Shown here: positions 30,836-41,800 of the stretch, piece after piece
Position numbering within the stretch: position 1 is the stretch's first letter
How the letters are laid out: every line of letters begins with the position of its first letter
DNA from: Phymatolithon calcareum
Lineage: Eukaryota > Rhodophyta > Florideophyceae > Hapalidiales
Reading direction: 5' to 3'
Assembly: GCA_977006965.1 (NCBI GenBank)
Contig: OZ345357.1
Coordinates: 3,038,001 to 3,102,000 of the forward strand
Length of the DNA: 64,000 nucleotides
Notes under the pieces: generated by a model
Databases searched by the model: none
Seen by the model: the letters and a program-made list of their open reading frames with translations, nothing else
What the model was told of the DNA's origin: nothing
Made by a program: the position numbers and the translations under genes

Positions 30836-31347
30836 ATGGCCAGTGGAATTGCTATCGCCGACGCGTTTGACACCGCTTTCTCGAAGCTCAGCAAGCGTGA
30901 TTACTCCATCATTGTGCTTAGCATCAACAAGGAGATGACCATGGTCAGCGTTGAAAAAAGTATTAAGCCTGTGAGCGGTGATCCCGAAGCAGCGTGGAAA
31001 GAATTTGTCAAGAGTCTCCCGGAAAATGATTGTCGATTCATCATCACCGATTTCCAGGTCAAGGATACACCGACTGTCACCAAGTCCAAGATTGTCATGA
31101 TTTCCTGGTCTCCAGAATACGCCCCGGTCCGATCGAAGATGTACGTGCACTCTTTCGCTCCCGATTCTCTCTTAATTTTTCCTCTACATCTACTAACTTG
31201 TGTTTTCCGTACGTCCATCGCCGCAGGATCTACGCCTCGTCTAGAGAGTCGGTTGCCAATAAGGCCCCGGGTGTTCAGAAGAACATCCAGGCCACAGAAT
31301 TGGAGGAGCTCTCTTACAAGGCTGTCAAGGAGGCCGTTTTCAAGTGA
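30836..31347 (+). CDS. ADF: Cofilin / actin-depolymerising factor, two exons
   Basis: Small actin-binding protein that severs and depolymerises filaments. Exons 30836-31140 and 31227-31347 with an 86 bp GT-AG intron give 141 residues, the normal size of an ADF-homology domain. The N-terminus MASGIAIADAFDTAF keeps a Ser near position 3, the site whose phosphorylation usually inactivates the protein. KDTPTVTKSKIVMISWSPEYAPVRSKMIYASS is the long-helix region that binds actin, and it is completed only after splicing. The last helix is TELEELSYKAVKEAVF. The leader upstream is C- and T-rich, as in many highly expressed genes. The ATG context is CAAAATGG. Confidence 0.95.
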
Positions 31348-31834
31348 TCGACAACTGTCTCCAATTCTCGCGCAAGTCGTCCCTGTCGAGCACGTTTTGT
31401 TCCGCTTATTAACTGGCGCAGAATTGTTCGAATCTAGAATCCAGGATGCTTTTCTTCCATTCTCGTTGCGTCATGATTTCCGTTGTGTGATTCCCGGTGT
31501 CCTTGTCGACCGTAGGGCTTCGTTTTTGCATAGGGAAAACGAGTCTCGATCTTCCTGTTTGTTGTAGGCCGATTCAAGAGCTTTTATGCAACTTTCTTAG
31601 AAAAATAATGCTGTTGACTTCGCGAAATTCCCATCCAGTACTCTTCCTTAAAATCAAAATTATAGATGACTCCCGTACTTTTATGCCGCCTGATTTTCAA
31701 AATGCATGGGTCTCGAGTTACGCTCAGACATGAAGGTGAAGAAATGACCATGTACCGTAGTTTACTTTCCCTGCCTAAACCGTATGGAAGACAATGCAAC
31801 AGAATAAATAAGCGCCAAGCTAGAGCGGTACTTT
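31348..31834. other. Intergenic space, 487 bp
   Basis: Lies between the cofilin and WDHD1 genes, which converge, so it holds two 3' UTRs. T-rich and without coding signal. Confidence 0.4.
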
Positions 31835-34800
31835 CTACTTTTTGAATCTGTTAGTGAACACGCCTTTCTTGCTTTTCACCGGACGAGCGGGAGTTGACCT
31901 TGAGCCTGGTGTTGTGCCTGAAGCTGCTTTCACAGATTTCTGGCTTCGGCTGGCGGAGGACTGTGGCAGTTGCCGCTTTGACCCGACTCCATTTCCATTG
32001 CCTTGCTTCGTCGAGCCATTCTTGTCTGTTCTGCTGCCCATTTCTTCCTCATCTTCACTTACTCCTTCAAGAAGGCCATCGTTCGCATGCGCAGATGCCG
32101 CCATTTGCTCATCATTTCCGACGTCAATTTGAGCATCAGTTTTTGAAGCCGATTTGCTTCCTTGATACGATGAATTTGCTACCTCTCGGCTTTCATTGCG
32201 CATCGAACCACCACCACTGTCAGGCTTTCTGGCCTTTTTCTCACGTTCCTCCTCTTCTAAGATTGCGATCTTTTGGCGAGCAATCTCTTCAACGCGTGTA
32301 GCGAGGGCAGTCCGTTTGAAGTAATTCGCAAGATCAACTGCGTATTTGAAGGATACCTTTGTGTGGAGCCGAGTTGCTAGGTCAAACGCACGAAGGTTCT
32401 GCTCGTGTCGACAGGCTTCTTCCATGAGTGCCAGAAGACATTTGTCCATTTCCACTTCTGCTTTGTAGACGTTATCTTCAGCCTCTTCGACTTCTTCGTC
32501 ATCTGAGTCGAATTCTTCGTCCGCTTGAGCTTTCTGATTGCGGGCTCTTGTCAATCGTACTTTGCTTCGGAAAAACCGTTCAGCAACAGACGGCTTTCCG
32601 TTCTTTGCCAATGGCTGGATAACAGGGGCCGACAAAGGCACCGTTCGGAGAGCTGGCCTAGGCTTTGCAGGGGGGAATCGTTCATTAGAATGACAAGGGG
32701 CACCAACGACAGAGTCTGAGTTAACTGCAGCAACCCAAAACCAATCACAATCTGCAAAGGATGCAGCCTTTTGGATCATCGGCACCCACCTTCTTGCGCC
32801 TCGTGTGTCACACAGCGAATATAGGTTTCCTGCAGAGTCGTAAACCGCAAACTCCATGCTGTTGGATGAAAATCCAACCCACTCAAGTTTGGAGCCAGGT
32901 GAAATAACAATGTCACCTGTACATATGACCTTCTTCACTTCAGCAGTATCTGATACCTCCAGGAGTTCGTATCGAAGCATCGCTGTTCCAGGGACCCCGA
33001 ATACAACTGCAAGATGGTCTTCGTGAGCGGCCATTGTAACAATTGGACCGGCGATCCCGCACACATCGGTTTGGATTCCAGAAAGTGAAAATATTCTAAG
33101 CATGTTGTTCGGCGATGTACCAACAGCAGCAAATCGCTTACCAAGAGCCAGCACAACGGCATTCTCTTCGCCTTGCAGAAATTGGGTCCAATCCGAATTG
33201 GATGACCATGAAGAGAATGGCCTGAAGTATATTAGACTTCCATGGGCTTTAGTTTTTGGCGCACCCAGAAGCACACCAGTAGTGGTAAGACATCCCATGG
33301 AATATCCAAAATGATCTTTGATACCAACAGACCTGCGTGTTGCATCGGCGAATTCAACTTCGACGACATCATGTGTTGTTTCATCAAAGGACAGGACAGC
33401 CCCCGTAAGGTTCCAGCATAGAATGCGCTTCTTCTGCGTAGTTCTCTCCTGCAGAGGAGTAGATGAAGGAACGAAAGGCGATTGAATAGCAGGAGGTACA
33501 TAGAGAGCTCGACCTCGGGCACGGGATTTTGCTTTCTTCCGGGCTTCAAGAGTTTTCTTCTTCCGTTTTGAATCATCCTCGTATTGATCATCATCTCGTT
33601 CACCCGTGGATGTATCACTGTCGTAACCAGTCTTCTGTCCTTTTGTGCCTGGCTCTTCTTCATCATCTGCCTCAAGCTCTTCCGCGTCGAACGCAAACTG
33701 AAATTGTCCAGTTTGTCGACTCTCAGCATCACTAGATTCTGAACCTCCATCCCCCTCTTCATTAGCATTGTTCTTCTTCCTCAACTTTTGCTTTTTCTTC
33801 TCTTTTTTCGCTTTTGCTGATTTTGAGCGAACAACATTGATGTCGTCATCGTCCGAGTCACTTGCCTCGCAGTCAGCATCGGATTTCTCCGGTTCGTCCT
33901 CTGGAGGTTGCGGTAGTACAATACGCTGGGACGAATCAAAAGGCCCTGGAAGATGCGACGGTACAACTTCGCACACAAGTCCAAACTGCCCGATTTCATC
34001 AACAATAATAGAAGCATTGTCCTTGGGATGCCACATAATTCGCTGAATGGATGCCTCTGCTTTCCAACTGTTTAGAATCGTGCGCTTTTCCACATCCCAG
34101 AGTGCTACGCGAGCATCACCGCCACCAGTCAACAAATAACGCCCGCTAGAGCTCCACGATACCGCAGACACAGTAGTCTTTCCTGAAACTTCTGTGAAGC
34201 CGACGTCATCTTCTTCATCCTCTTGGTCACCTGCGTCTTTGAGAAGATGATCAAAGACCCACGTTCCACTATTGACCACCACCGCGCCCTTATTGGTGCC
34301 AACTGCAAGCTTACTGCCATCTGGCGCCCAAGTAATCGACTTGGCAAGTCGGTCGTTGAGCTCGATAAGAGACAAGAAAGTTCCGCTCTCCAAGCACCAG
34401 ACGCATGCGCTTCCCCGCTCCCCAACCGACGCCACAAAATTGGCCATAGGATCAAAAGCGAGTGCCACAATAGCCTCCCGGCCCTTTTCCTTCTCGCCGC
34501 ACCTCAAGATGTTGACGTTTGTTGGCTGTGCCGTCATAATAATTTTCAACACGCCCGGTTCCTCACCAGCAGCAGCGAGAAAAGACCCGGTGGGCGAAAA
34601 ATCCAGAGCGCGAACAGGACCGCCAAATCTGGCGCACGCAACGACAAGATCACCGTCCGCCTTCAAGATATGACTGCCGTCTTTCGGGTCCTCCGGCGGT
34701 AGTTCCTCTGTTGAAAAGGAGAATATTCGCACGAAACCATCATCCGACCCGGTAGCCATGGTTTTGTTGTCCAATGCAATGGCGACGGCGTTGACAGGCT

Positions 34801-35023
34801 TCTCGTGCATTTCTGCTATGGTCATATCAGACAGCTCCGGTTCGCTGCCTGCATGCTTCACCCACCACGGCTCAGTCACCTTGTCGGATTTGCCGCGGAT
34901 GTCATGCGCGCGCACGGAAGCATCGGATCCGCCAGTGATGAGCACCGTTCCGTCACTACTGACCGCCGCGCCACACAGACCGGGCGTGTGCGCAAAGTTC
35001 ATCACAACATTGTTGGCACGCAT
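31835..35023 (-). CDS. WDHD1: WDHD1 / AND-1 / Ctf4 replisome hub
   Basis: Ctf4/AND-1 trims the replisome, linking CMG helicase to polymerase alpha and to cohesion factors. The 1062-residue single-exon protein has N-terminal WD40 repeats (about 1-350: LCGAAVSSDGTVLITGGSD, PVNAVAIALDNKTMATGSDDG, VSAVSWSSSGRYLLTGGGDARVALWD). A long acidic, Lys-punctuated linker (about 380-510) follows, then a SepB-type beta-propeller (CWNLTGAVLSFDETTHDVVEVEF near 540 to about 800) and a helical bundle that includes EACRHEQNLRAFDLATRL. The C-terminus is disordered and ends in a basic KSKKGVFTNRFKK. I see no HMG box of the vertebrate kind. The start ATG has context CCACCATGCG. Confidence 0.93.
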   Translation of the reverse strand: MRANNVVMNFAHTPGLCGAAVSSDGTVLITGGSDASVRAHDIRGKSDKVTEPWWVKHAGSEPELSDMTIAEMHEKPVNAVAIALDNKTMATGSDDGFVRIFSFSTEELPPEDPKDGSHILKADGDLVVACARFGGPVRALDFSPTGSFLAAAGEEPGVLKIIMTAQPTNVNILRCGEKEKGREAIVALAFDPMANFVASVGERGSACVWCLESGTFLSLIELNDRLAKSITWAPDGSKLAVGTNKGAVVVNSGTWVFDHLLKDAGDQEDEEDDVGFTEVSGKTTVSAVSWSSSGRYLLTGGGDARVALWDVEKRTILNSWKAEASIQRIMWHPKDNASIIVDEIGQFGLVCEVVPSHLPGPFDSSQRIVLPQPPEDEPEKSDADCEASDSDDDDINVVRSKSAKAKKEKKKQKLRKKNNANEEGDGGSESSDAESRQTGQFQFAFDAEELEADDEEEPGTKGQKTGYDSDTSTGERDDDQYEDDSKRKKKTLEARKKAKSRARGRALYVPPAIQSPFVPSSTPLQERTTQKKRILCWNLTGAVLSFDETTHDVVEVEFADATRRSVGIKDHFGYSMGCLTTTGVLLGAPKTKAHGSLIYFRPFSSWSSNSDWTQFLQGEENAVVLALGKRFAAVGTSPNNMLRIFSLSGIQTDVCGIAGPIVTMAAHEDHLAVVFGVPGTAMLRYELLEVSDTAEVKKVICTGDIVISPGSKLEWVGFSSNSMEFAVYDSAGNLYSLCDTRGARRWVPMIQKAASFADCDWFWVAAVNSDSVVGAPCHSNERFPPAKPRPALRTVPLSAPVIQPLAKNGKPSVAERFFRSKVRLTRARNQKAQADEEFDSDDEEVEEAEDNVYKAEVEMDKCLLALMEEACRHEQNLRAFDLATRLHTKVSFKYAVDLANYFKRTALATRVEEIARQKIAILEEEEREKKARKPDSGGGSMRNESREVANSSYQGSKSASKTDAQIDVGNDEQMAASAHANDGLLEGVSEDEEEMGSRTDKNGSTKQGNGNGVGSKRQLPQSSASRSQKSVKAASGTTPGSRSTPARPVKSKKGVFTNRFKK

Positions 35024-35377
35024 GGTGGAGAACGGCGTCTTCCCCTTCGCCAGCTGTTGTCCTGGTCGGGGCGGACAATTCGGTCGGCACAGCTAACCTT
35101 TGCGTCGGCAATGCTATTTTTTGGCGCGAAGCACACACCGGTTTGTTCATTCTGTTTGAAAAAATGAGTATTACTTTAGTTTTCGCTCTCCCTTGGATTA
35201 CGCATCAATAGTGTACGGAACATTGATTTTCCCGCCAAAAATCAGTCTTGCAATTTCCAGTACATAAAAAGAAGTGTGAGTGGCTGAGCTAGGATAAAAA
35301 TTGTGCTCCTGATTGGTGTTCCAAAAAACGGACCATTGCCCTACACCAATAAAAATTAATTGAAAAATAGCAAATCC
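35024..35377. other. Intergenic space, 354 bp
   Basis: Between the WDHD1 start and the 3' end of the next reverse-strand gene. AT-rich in its right half; no coding signal. Confidence 0.4.
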
Positions 35378-36498
35378 TTAGGCTGTTTCAGGTGCTCTAC
35401 CTTGCTCTGCGCTCGATGCTATCCTTGGTGTAATAATTGGATCTTTGGTCACCTCCTGCTGGACGGCAACTGGGGCAGCTTTCCTTCTCCCAAACATACC
35501 ACGGATACTTGACCATAGCGCCTGGCAATCACAAATGCAAGTCAAGAAAAAAGCAGGCCACGGAACACAGGTTAGATATACACAGCACCGGGGAGATCTC
35601 GGTTTAGCAGAGCCATTCGACTTACCTGTGACGCAGCGTCTTGAACCTGCTCATCATTTGCAGTAAGTTGAGCAGCCTTTGCAAAATAGTCGTACGCATA
35701 GTTAATAGACTTTTCGTCCTTGAGCACACTTTCAACATACTCCGTTCCTTTCGCGAGAACAGCCGGCCACATCATCGCTTCAGCGAACACATCCGCCGTC
35801 CATTTCGTAGCCTCCTGCTTCAAGTCTTCGTCCTCAAGAAGACTAAGCAGAGCAGTCTTCAACATACTTTCGACCTGCTTCGTTGTCTTAGGCTCAGCAA
35901 TGAGAGCGTTCACAAGTGCTGTCGCATGCTTCTTAAGTTCCTCCTGCTGCAAGGAGGCCGCCGCCACTTCGGCACCTTCCGCCGCACCCCATCTCTTGAT
36001 ACGCGGCCACATGAGCCCAATTCCAAGTGCAAGGGCTCCGGCCACACTTAGCAAAAACCGCACTGCGCTGAGCCCACGCCTTTCAAGCGCAAGCTCCAGA
36101 TCGTGATACGAAAGGAACATGCCTCCGCCAAAGTGATGCCCGCTACTAGCAGACCCCGTCTGGCTCTTATTGGCACTGGTCCCTAGTCTGCTGCGCGCCG
36201 CCCCCTGCGATCGAGCATACGCCTGAGCCGCCGTCAGCTGAGGATACCCATATTTTTCGCGAGCCAAAGATTCGTTCATGCGTGGCATCCCACTCAAATG
36301 TTCGTTTGATGCCCGTGGCGGTCTCCACGCCCTATTGCTTTGTCGGTGCACGCGTAAATCACGATGCCCTTGTGAGCGTTGGGTACTCGTAACGCTCATG
36401 CGTGGTCTAGACGCAAAAGCATCGTACGTCTTCGACTGGGGTGCATGCCTAAGAAGCCCCCGAAGCTGAGTCACAGACCGCGCCCGGAAAACGGACAT
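35378..36498 (-). CDS. Putative organellar single-pass membrane protein, two exons
   Basis: No family recognised. Exons 35626-36498 and 35378-35521 are joined across a 104 bp GT-AG intron (GTAAGT...TTGCCAG), giving 338 residues. The N-terminus (MSVFRARSVTQLRGLLRH and onward) is rich in Arg, Ser and Ala and almost free of acidic residues for about 80 residues, like a mitochondrial presequence. A hydrophobic segment AVRFLLSVAGALALGIGLMW follows near residue 155. After it come amphipathic helices with a loose repeat of about 35-40 residues (LVNALIAEPKTTKQVESMLKTAL; KDEKSINYAYDYFAKAA; NDEQVQDAAS). This repeat type is seen in uncharacterised mitochondrial membrane proteins of algae and protists, in my judgement. 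The ATG is the first in frame after TTG-initiated read-through. It diverges from mS35. Confidence 0.75.
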
Positions 36499-36987
36499 AT
36501 TTGATGCCTTGCTCGCAGTACGACGTGGATTTCCGCTCCCCTGAATAGCGCCAACGCAGGTGTCCTCCAAACCCCGTGCCGATGCGTGTTGCTCCTTCGT
36601 CGAGAAGGACGGCTGAGAAGGTGGCGTTGTCGAAAAATTTTCCTTGGAATTTGGAGGCCTCTTATGGTGATGGGCGAGGGATGTAGAATGCGAGGAAAAG
36701 TTATCACTCGATCACTCTCTGTTTCAGGCCGCAGGATTTTGCCTATTCCGGCAACGGCTCAGTCCACGCAACCAAAGACAACGAGCCGCCGTGAAGTGTA
36801 CGATTACGTGCAAATATAAAATTTCGATTATTTTTCGAATGATGCCGATCCTTTGCTCTTGAATCATACGCCGCAGAGTCGCGGTCCACAATTTGCTGAC
36901 TTCGACATTATTGGGTTTGGTTCCGCATGGTGTTCATGTTCAAAGATTAAGCTGTGAAGAATTGAAGTGCCCTCGACTCGCACAGAA
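36499..36987. promoter_or_regulatory. Divergent intergenic space, 489 bp
   Basis: Should contain promoters for the 338-residue membrane protein (left) and mS35 (right), both probably mitochondrial. A weak antisense frame crosses it but has no family similarity. AT-rich near 36815-36840. Confidence 0.35.
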
Positions 36988-37767
36988 ATGTTGCGTGGGG
37001 TCAGCGTTTACCGACGCCTTTTCGGTAGTCGCACATTTCAAGCATCGCGACGGTCCTTGTGCTCTGGAAAAAAGGAAGGCAATGGCGATGGCATCGACAT
37101 TGAAGATGAATTCGAAGAGATGAGCTTCAACATCGGGGTTGAAGAAGATGAAGACCTAATGCTCAAAGTTGACGAGACTCTTCCAGATACAGATAATATC
37201 ACTCCTGAACTTGCGTCCGAGATGGTATCGCGGATGGTTGCTGCCGCAACGAAGAAACCGACTGGTCCCGATCGACTTAGTAACAACGTATTGCCCACAA
37301 TTACGCCGCACACAATATCTGTGCTTCGAGCAAGTCGAATGACCACGAACGAAATCTTTGCTCCAGGTGCTCTTTTTCAAGATTATCCCATCAATCGCAA
37401 AGTCGTTGCAGTAATTAATGTGCCGCAATTGAATCTGTCTGCCCCGGCGAACGAGGCGCTTAAGATTTTAGCAGGGAAGCGATACGAGGACAACAGAATT
37501 ACTATAAGTTGCAACAAGTTTAGGACTTCATCAGAGAACCAGGCGTATGCGATTTCAAGAATTGATAAGTTGGTGCGCGCTGCGAAGGATGCCGTGGGTG
37601 ATGATGTGGATATCAGAGAACTTCAATCTTGGGAAGAAGTAAGCAATGAAGTTTCATTGCAGCTGGCGGGAGAAGATGCGTCCCATGTTAATTTCTTGTT
37701 GGCGAAAAAAGCTATTCCAACCGAAACGGTGGCTTCCCCGCCTCGACCGTCATTGGAAAGAAATTAA
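36988..37767 (+). CDS. MRPS35: Mitochondrial small ribosomal subunit protein mS35
   Basis: Component of the mitochondrial small ribosomal subunit. The 259-residue protein starts with an Arg- and Ser-rich presequence (MLRGVSVYRRLFGSRTFQASRRSL), then an acidic spacer. The conserved block follows near residues 140-205: YPINRKVVAVINVPQLNLS, ALKILAGKRYEDNRITISCNKF and SENQAYAISRIDKLVRAAK. This matches the mS35/MRP-S28 family pattern of a beta strand, L-AG-RY, and a T-x-x-QN-A-Y helix. A single exon starts at the first ATG (36988). The polar C-terminal tail is not conserved. Confidence 0.78.
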   Translation: MLRGVSVYRRLFGSRTFQASRRSLCSGKKEGNGDGIDIEDEFEEMSFNIGVEEDEDLMLKVDETLPDTDNITPELASEMVSRMVAAATKKPTGPDRLSNNVLPTITPHTISVLRASRMTTNEIFAPGALFQDYPINRKVVAVINVPQLNLSAPANEALKILAGKRYEDNRITISCNKFRTSSENQAYAISRIDKLVRAAKDAVGDDVDIRELQSWEEVSNEVSLQLAGEDASHVNFLLAKKAIPTETVASPPRPSLERN

Positions 37768-37917
37768 ACCCATTTTTGATCTTCGGTTCGCATCTGATGC
37801 CTTGTGCTTCCGCTCTGCTCGACATAGCCGGCACACCTGGAAATATCCCGTCAACATTCAGATCGCAAAGAGAACCACCCAGTTCCTCAGTTTCATGCAT
37901 GCTACCAATGTGAAAGC

Positions 37918-38387
37918 ATGAGCAACACTGCCCCACCCGTGGATGCCGCCGCCGAGTCCATTGCGCGGAGCATTGCGTCAGTCGTCGCAACCGCAACTTC
38001 AAAAAGGATGAGTAAGTGCAATTGGTTGTGGATGCAATGCAATCCGTTTCAGTCCGACGTGTTTACTGACTTAGTGCTGCTGCTGTCCTGCTCGTTATCG
38101 CTTCCATAGCCGATGAATGCATGCGGGCGATGGGTGCACGCGATCAGAATGAACTCATTGTTTCCCTAAAGTGCGCGGTCTTAGCCGTTTTGACCAAGAA
38201 ATCGTCACCCCACTGTGCATCTCAGAATGCAGAAGGAAGAGAATTTGAAGTCAACGCAGACGTGCTTGCCGAACGCATGTTGAATGGACGCCGTGTCTAT
38301 CCTCGAAGCTCCCTGGACAAATTCTTGGACGGCATGGTGGACGAAATGCGTTCTAGCCCAGCTAAGAGAGTCACCTCCGACACTTGA
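37918..38387 (+). CDS. Small unassigned protein, 123 residues, two exons
   Basis: Exons 37918-38011 and 38110-38387, joined over a 98 bp intron with a consensus donor (GTAAGTG) and TCCATAG acceptor in phase 1, give 123 residues. I do not recognise the family. The first 30 residues are Ala-, Ser- and Thr-rich; the rest is a compact alpha-helical protein (NELIVSLKCAVLAVLTKK, VNADVLAERMLNGRRVYPRSSLDKFLDGMVDEM). It begins 150 bp after the mS35 stop on the same strand. The consistent phase and strong splice signals are the main support. Confidence 0.6.
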
Positions 38388-38859
38388 GTTTCATGCTGAC
38401 GCAGTCCACTACTGTACACGATCGTGACCCCATATGTAGGTCATGGACAATCTATCTATCTATCTATCTCGACTCTAATCACCTTGGCGATTATCAAAGA
38501 TTCAAGTAAAATTTCTTTATTGTACAAGCACATGTACTGGAGCTTTGGAACCCCCGTGAATAATTTGAACAATTCCAGCACCCCCATTCGCTTGTCTCTC
38601 ATGCTTCTTTCCGCCCGAGTCAGTCCGTACTGCACGCGTGCAAAGAATCCAAAGTAGGCATTCGGAAATTCGTAGAGTCAGGCAGGTTAACCATAGAAGC
38701 TTGAACAGACACGATGATCGCGCGAGGCTCTTCCTCGAACTTCCGGAGAGCTTGCGTCACAGTGCAGGCAGGTCCCTGATATCAACATGCAATCCCTTTA
38801 CCGTGAGTGATCTTGGCAATAAAACGCATTCATACAATTTTTCTTTCAAACAAATTATC
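38388..38859. other. Intergenic space with short microsatellite
   Basis: Between convergent genes. Contains an (ATCT)n run of about five units near 38451-38471 and one TACTGTA (about 38409). No coding signal. Confidence 0.5.
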
Positions 38860-41800
38860 TCACCCAAGTTTCCAGCCACCAAACTTCTTCTTTTCTCCTC
38901 CTCCTCCACCACCACCAGGGGCCCTTGGTCTCCCTCCTTTTCCATTTCTCCCACAATACTTACTGAACGCATAAAGGGGATCCGAGGAAGGGATTTTACC
39001 CACTCGCATTCCTGCGAAGAAGCCAAGCGTCAGCGAGACAGCCCCGTAAACTGACGGCTCTTTTTGATAAGTTTCTGCGGCGGAAAGCAACAGAGGTACA
39101 GCGCCAAGATGCTCAGCTTCTAGTTGAGATGGCTTATGTCCCTTCATGAGCTCAACTAGGGCGTTTGTCGCCATGGTCACCACGCGCGGGTTATTCGCTC
39201 GAGTTCGCAAAAGATTAACAATTACGCCCAGTGCTCCTGTTGTTCGCAAGCGTTCTCTCGTTTGAGAACCGAACGATGCCAAATACATCACCGCTTGCGA
39301 AGCATAAAATGCAAGACGGCCACCTGCGTCTCCAGGGAAACGCTCTGACAACCGCACAGTCATTACCGCGCGTTCCGCGATAGACGATTCAAGCATCGCA
39401 ATTTCGCATTTCGTGTCTCGCCACTGGGCGACAGAGCGAATAAACACACAGCAGCGCTCTGAAAACGCAACATCCCTCCTTCGAAGCATCAAACTTGACA
39501 CTGCACGCAGGCCATTGCTAGTGATAAGAGCTTTGCGGCCGCCATCATAAAACGAAAATGATTCCAAGGCGGAAAGAATAATTTCTTCAAGTCCATCATC
39601 TGCAAATACTTCAGCGGTATGCGAAACTGCATCGAGTCCCGCCACTTGGACAAGAATATCTGCAGCTTCTTCGTTCTTCTGAGCGATGCTCTGCACTGCA
39701 GCCAGTGAAGCTCTGGCAAGATCGATATCCTTGTAGGTCGCAAGATTTCGTGTCATGGCACGGTACACAGCAAGCGGTCCACCGAACTTAGCAACCGCAA
39801 CACGGGATGCTTCAGATGCACGGGCAACAGTGGAAAGACAAGCGCAACCTGCAGTTAACACCGAGACGTCAGACTGATGGTGGCTCATCAACGTCACAAT
39901 CTCATACAGAATGCCACTAGCCCTGATCCGATGATCCACTTTGTCGTCATGCCAAGATGAAAACGAAGAAATAGCACGGCAAAAGATTTTGCACATGTCG
40001 ACACTCCCCTCGCCAAATCTGGAGACAGCTCCGACAAGCCTATCGATTGCACCTTCTTCACATATTTCCATATACGCGTCCTTCACGGCAGAAGCTTCTT
40101 CGATTGCAATAATGCCCTCCTTCGTTAGGGCCTCGAAATCCGGATGTGCTTTCATCAATTCCAATAGTTCAGAATATCTTTGCTCCCGTTTAAATTGCAG
40201 TAGTTTCGCAATTGCTCGATCTTCAGCATGTTTCTTGGCTTCATTTTCTGCCTTGTTCTTCGCATCACGTCGCTTCTGTGCAGGAGGTGTCCCATTCTTA
40301 AGCTCTTCCCTTCTCTTCAACTCGAGGAATGCAGCTCCAGCTCTTTCCAGAACTGCTTGTATCTGACTGGACCGCTTGCGGCGGAGACTTGCAGCAACAG
40401 TCGACGACGATGCCCCAGGGCCAACGGATCCAAATATATCAAAGCCTGTCATGGTCTGAGACAGGTGGCTACCATCAGTCATACGGGACTCAACAGAGCC
40501 CGAGGGAAGACGAGAATTTTCTGCAGCTTCCCTCCGATCGATCTTCATAGCTGCCTTAGCCGTAGCCATTGCAAAGTCATCATCTAGCGCGGCAGGAGAA
40601 GCATCGGTGCTCTTGTGGACAACCCCTTCATTGCTGAAATTCAGCAATGCATTTTGGTCTCCGTCATTCTTCATGCGTTGATTCGGAATTTCCAATCGCA
40701 AGCCCAACTGACTGTCATCCAATTGAAACTCCGCAGAACCTTGAGATCTCTTGTATATGGATTGCACATGATCCTCACATTCTTCAGTATCATCATTCGA
40801 GCCCGCCTGGCCGTTCATTGTTTGAGGTACAGGTACAGGGGCGGTCACAGGTGAGATAATGGAATTTCTCGCGAACAATGGAGGCATTGAGTCGCGCCTG
40901 GACTTGGCATCCGAAGTGATAGTACTGCTTACGGCACCATTCATTCTGCCCGCTTGGGGTTCCGGAGATGTTATCGGACTGCTTGCACGGTTCATATTAT
41001 TAATCGCCTGTTCCACACGCGCAGGAGAAATATTTGAGCTGTCAACATGACCGATGCTTTGGTCCGCGTGCTCAACTGAATTTCCTGTGCTGCCCATGTT
41101 GTCGAAACCGCTTTGTCCATCACAGCTCCTGACCAATGGGCTTTCCAGGACACCAGGACTGGGAACCTCGCCAGGCAACGGTACGGCTGTTGACGCCTCA
41201 CTTGATCGAGCAGACATCTTCGCTACTAGCCTTCCAGAAGACGTGCTGCCCTCATGAGAAGAAACTAGCATATTCGTCTCATCGTTCTGGTGAACAAGAC
41301 CTAGGTGGGCAACGGACCGATTCGACAAGGAATCCCGAATTCTAACCAAGCGAGAAAACACCACTTCTACGCTTAAGCGATCCTTCGGCTCGTGAGCCCA
41401 ACATTGTTCCACCAGCTGTTTCAGCTCAAAAGGAATGTTTCCACGGAAGTCCTCATCTGTCTCTTTCGGCCAGAGAGGGCGCTTCTTGTCAATTACAACC
41501 GCCTTGAAGACATACCCCATTGGGCAGTTGTCCCAGGGTGCACGAAGAGTTGCCATTTGGTAAATAACGGAGGCCAATGCATAGATATCCCCAGCCTTAG
41601 ATACGTCAAGAGATTTAGACGATACATCTTCAAGCGCTTCCGGGGCCTTGTAGACAAACGAGCTTGGTTGAGAAACAGTCGAAGTACCTATAGAATTTGT
41701 GAGCAAATGCTCTGAAACATTGACAGACAGACCCATGTCGGAGACGCAAGCTCGGGCATTGGGTGGGAGGCCACCGTTATCCGGATCAAGGCGTTCAGTG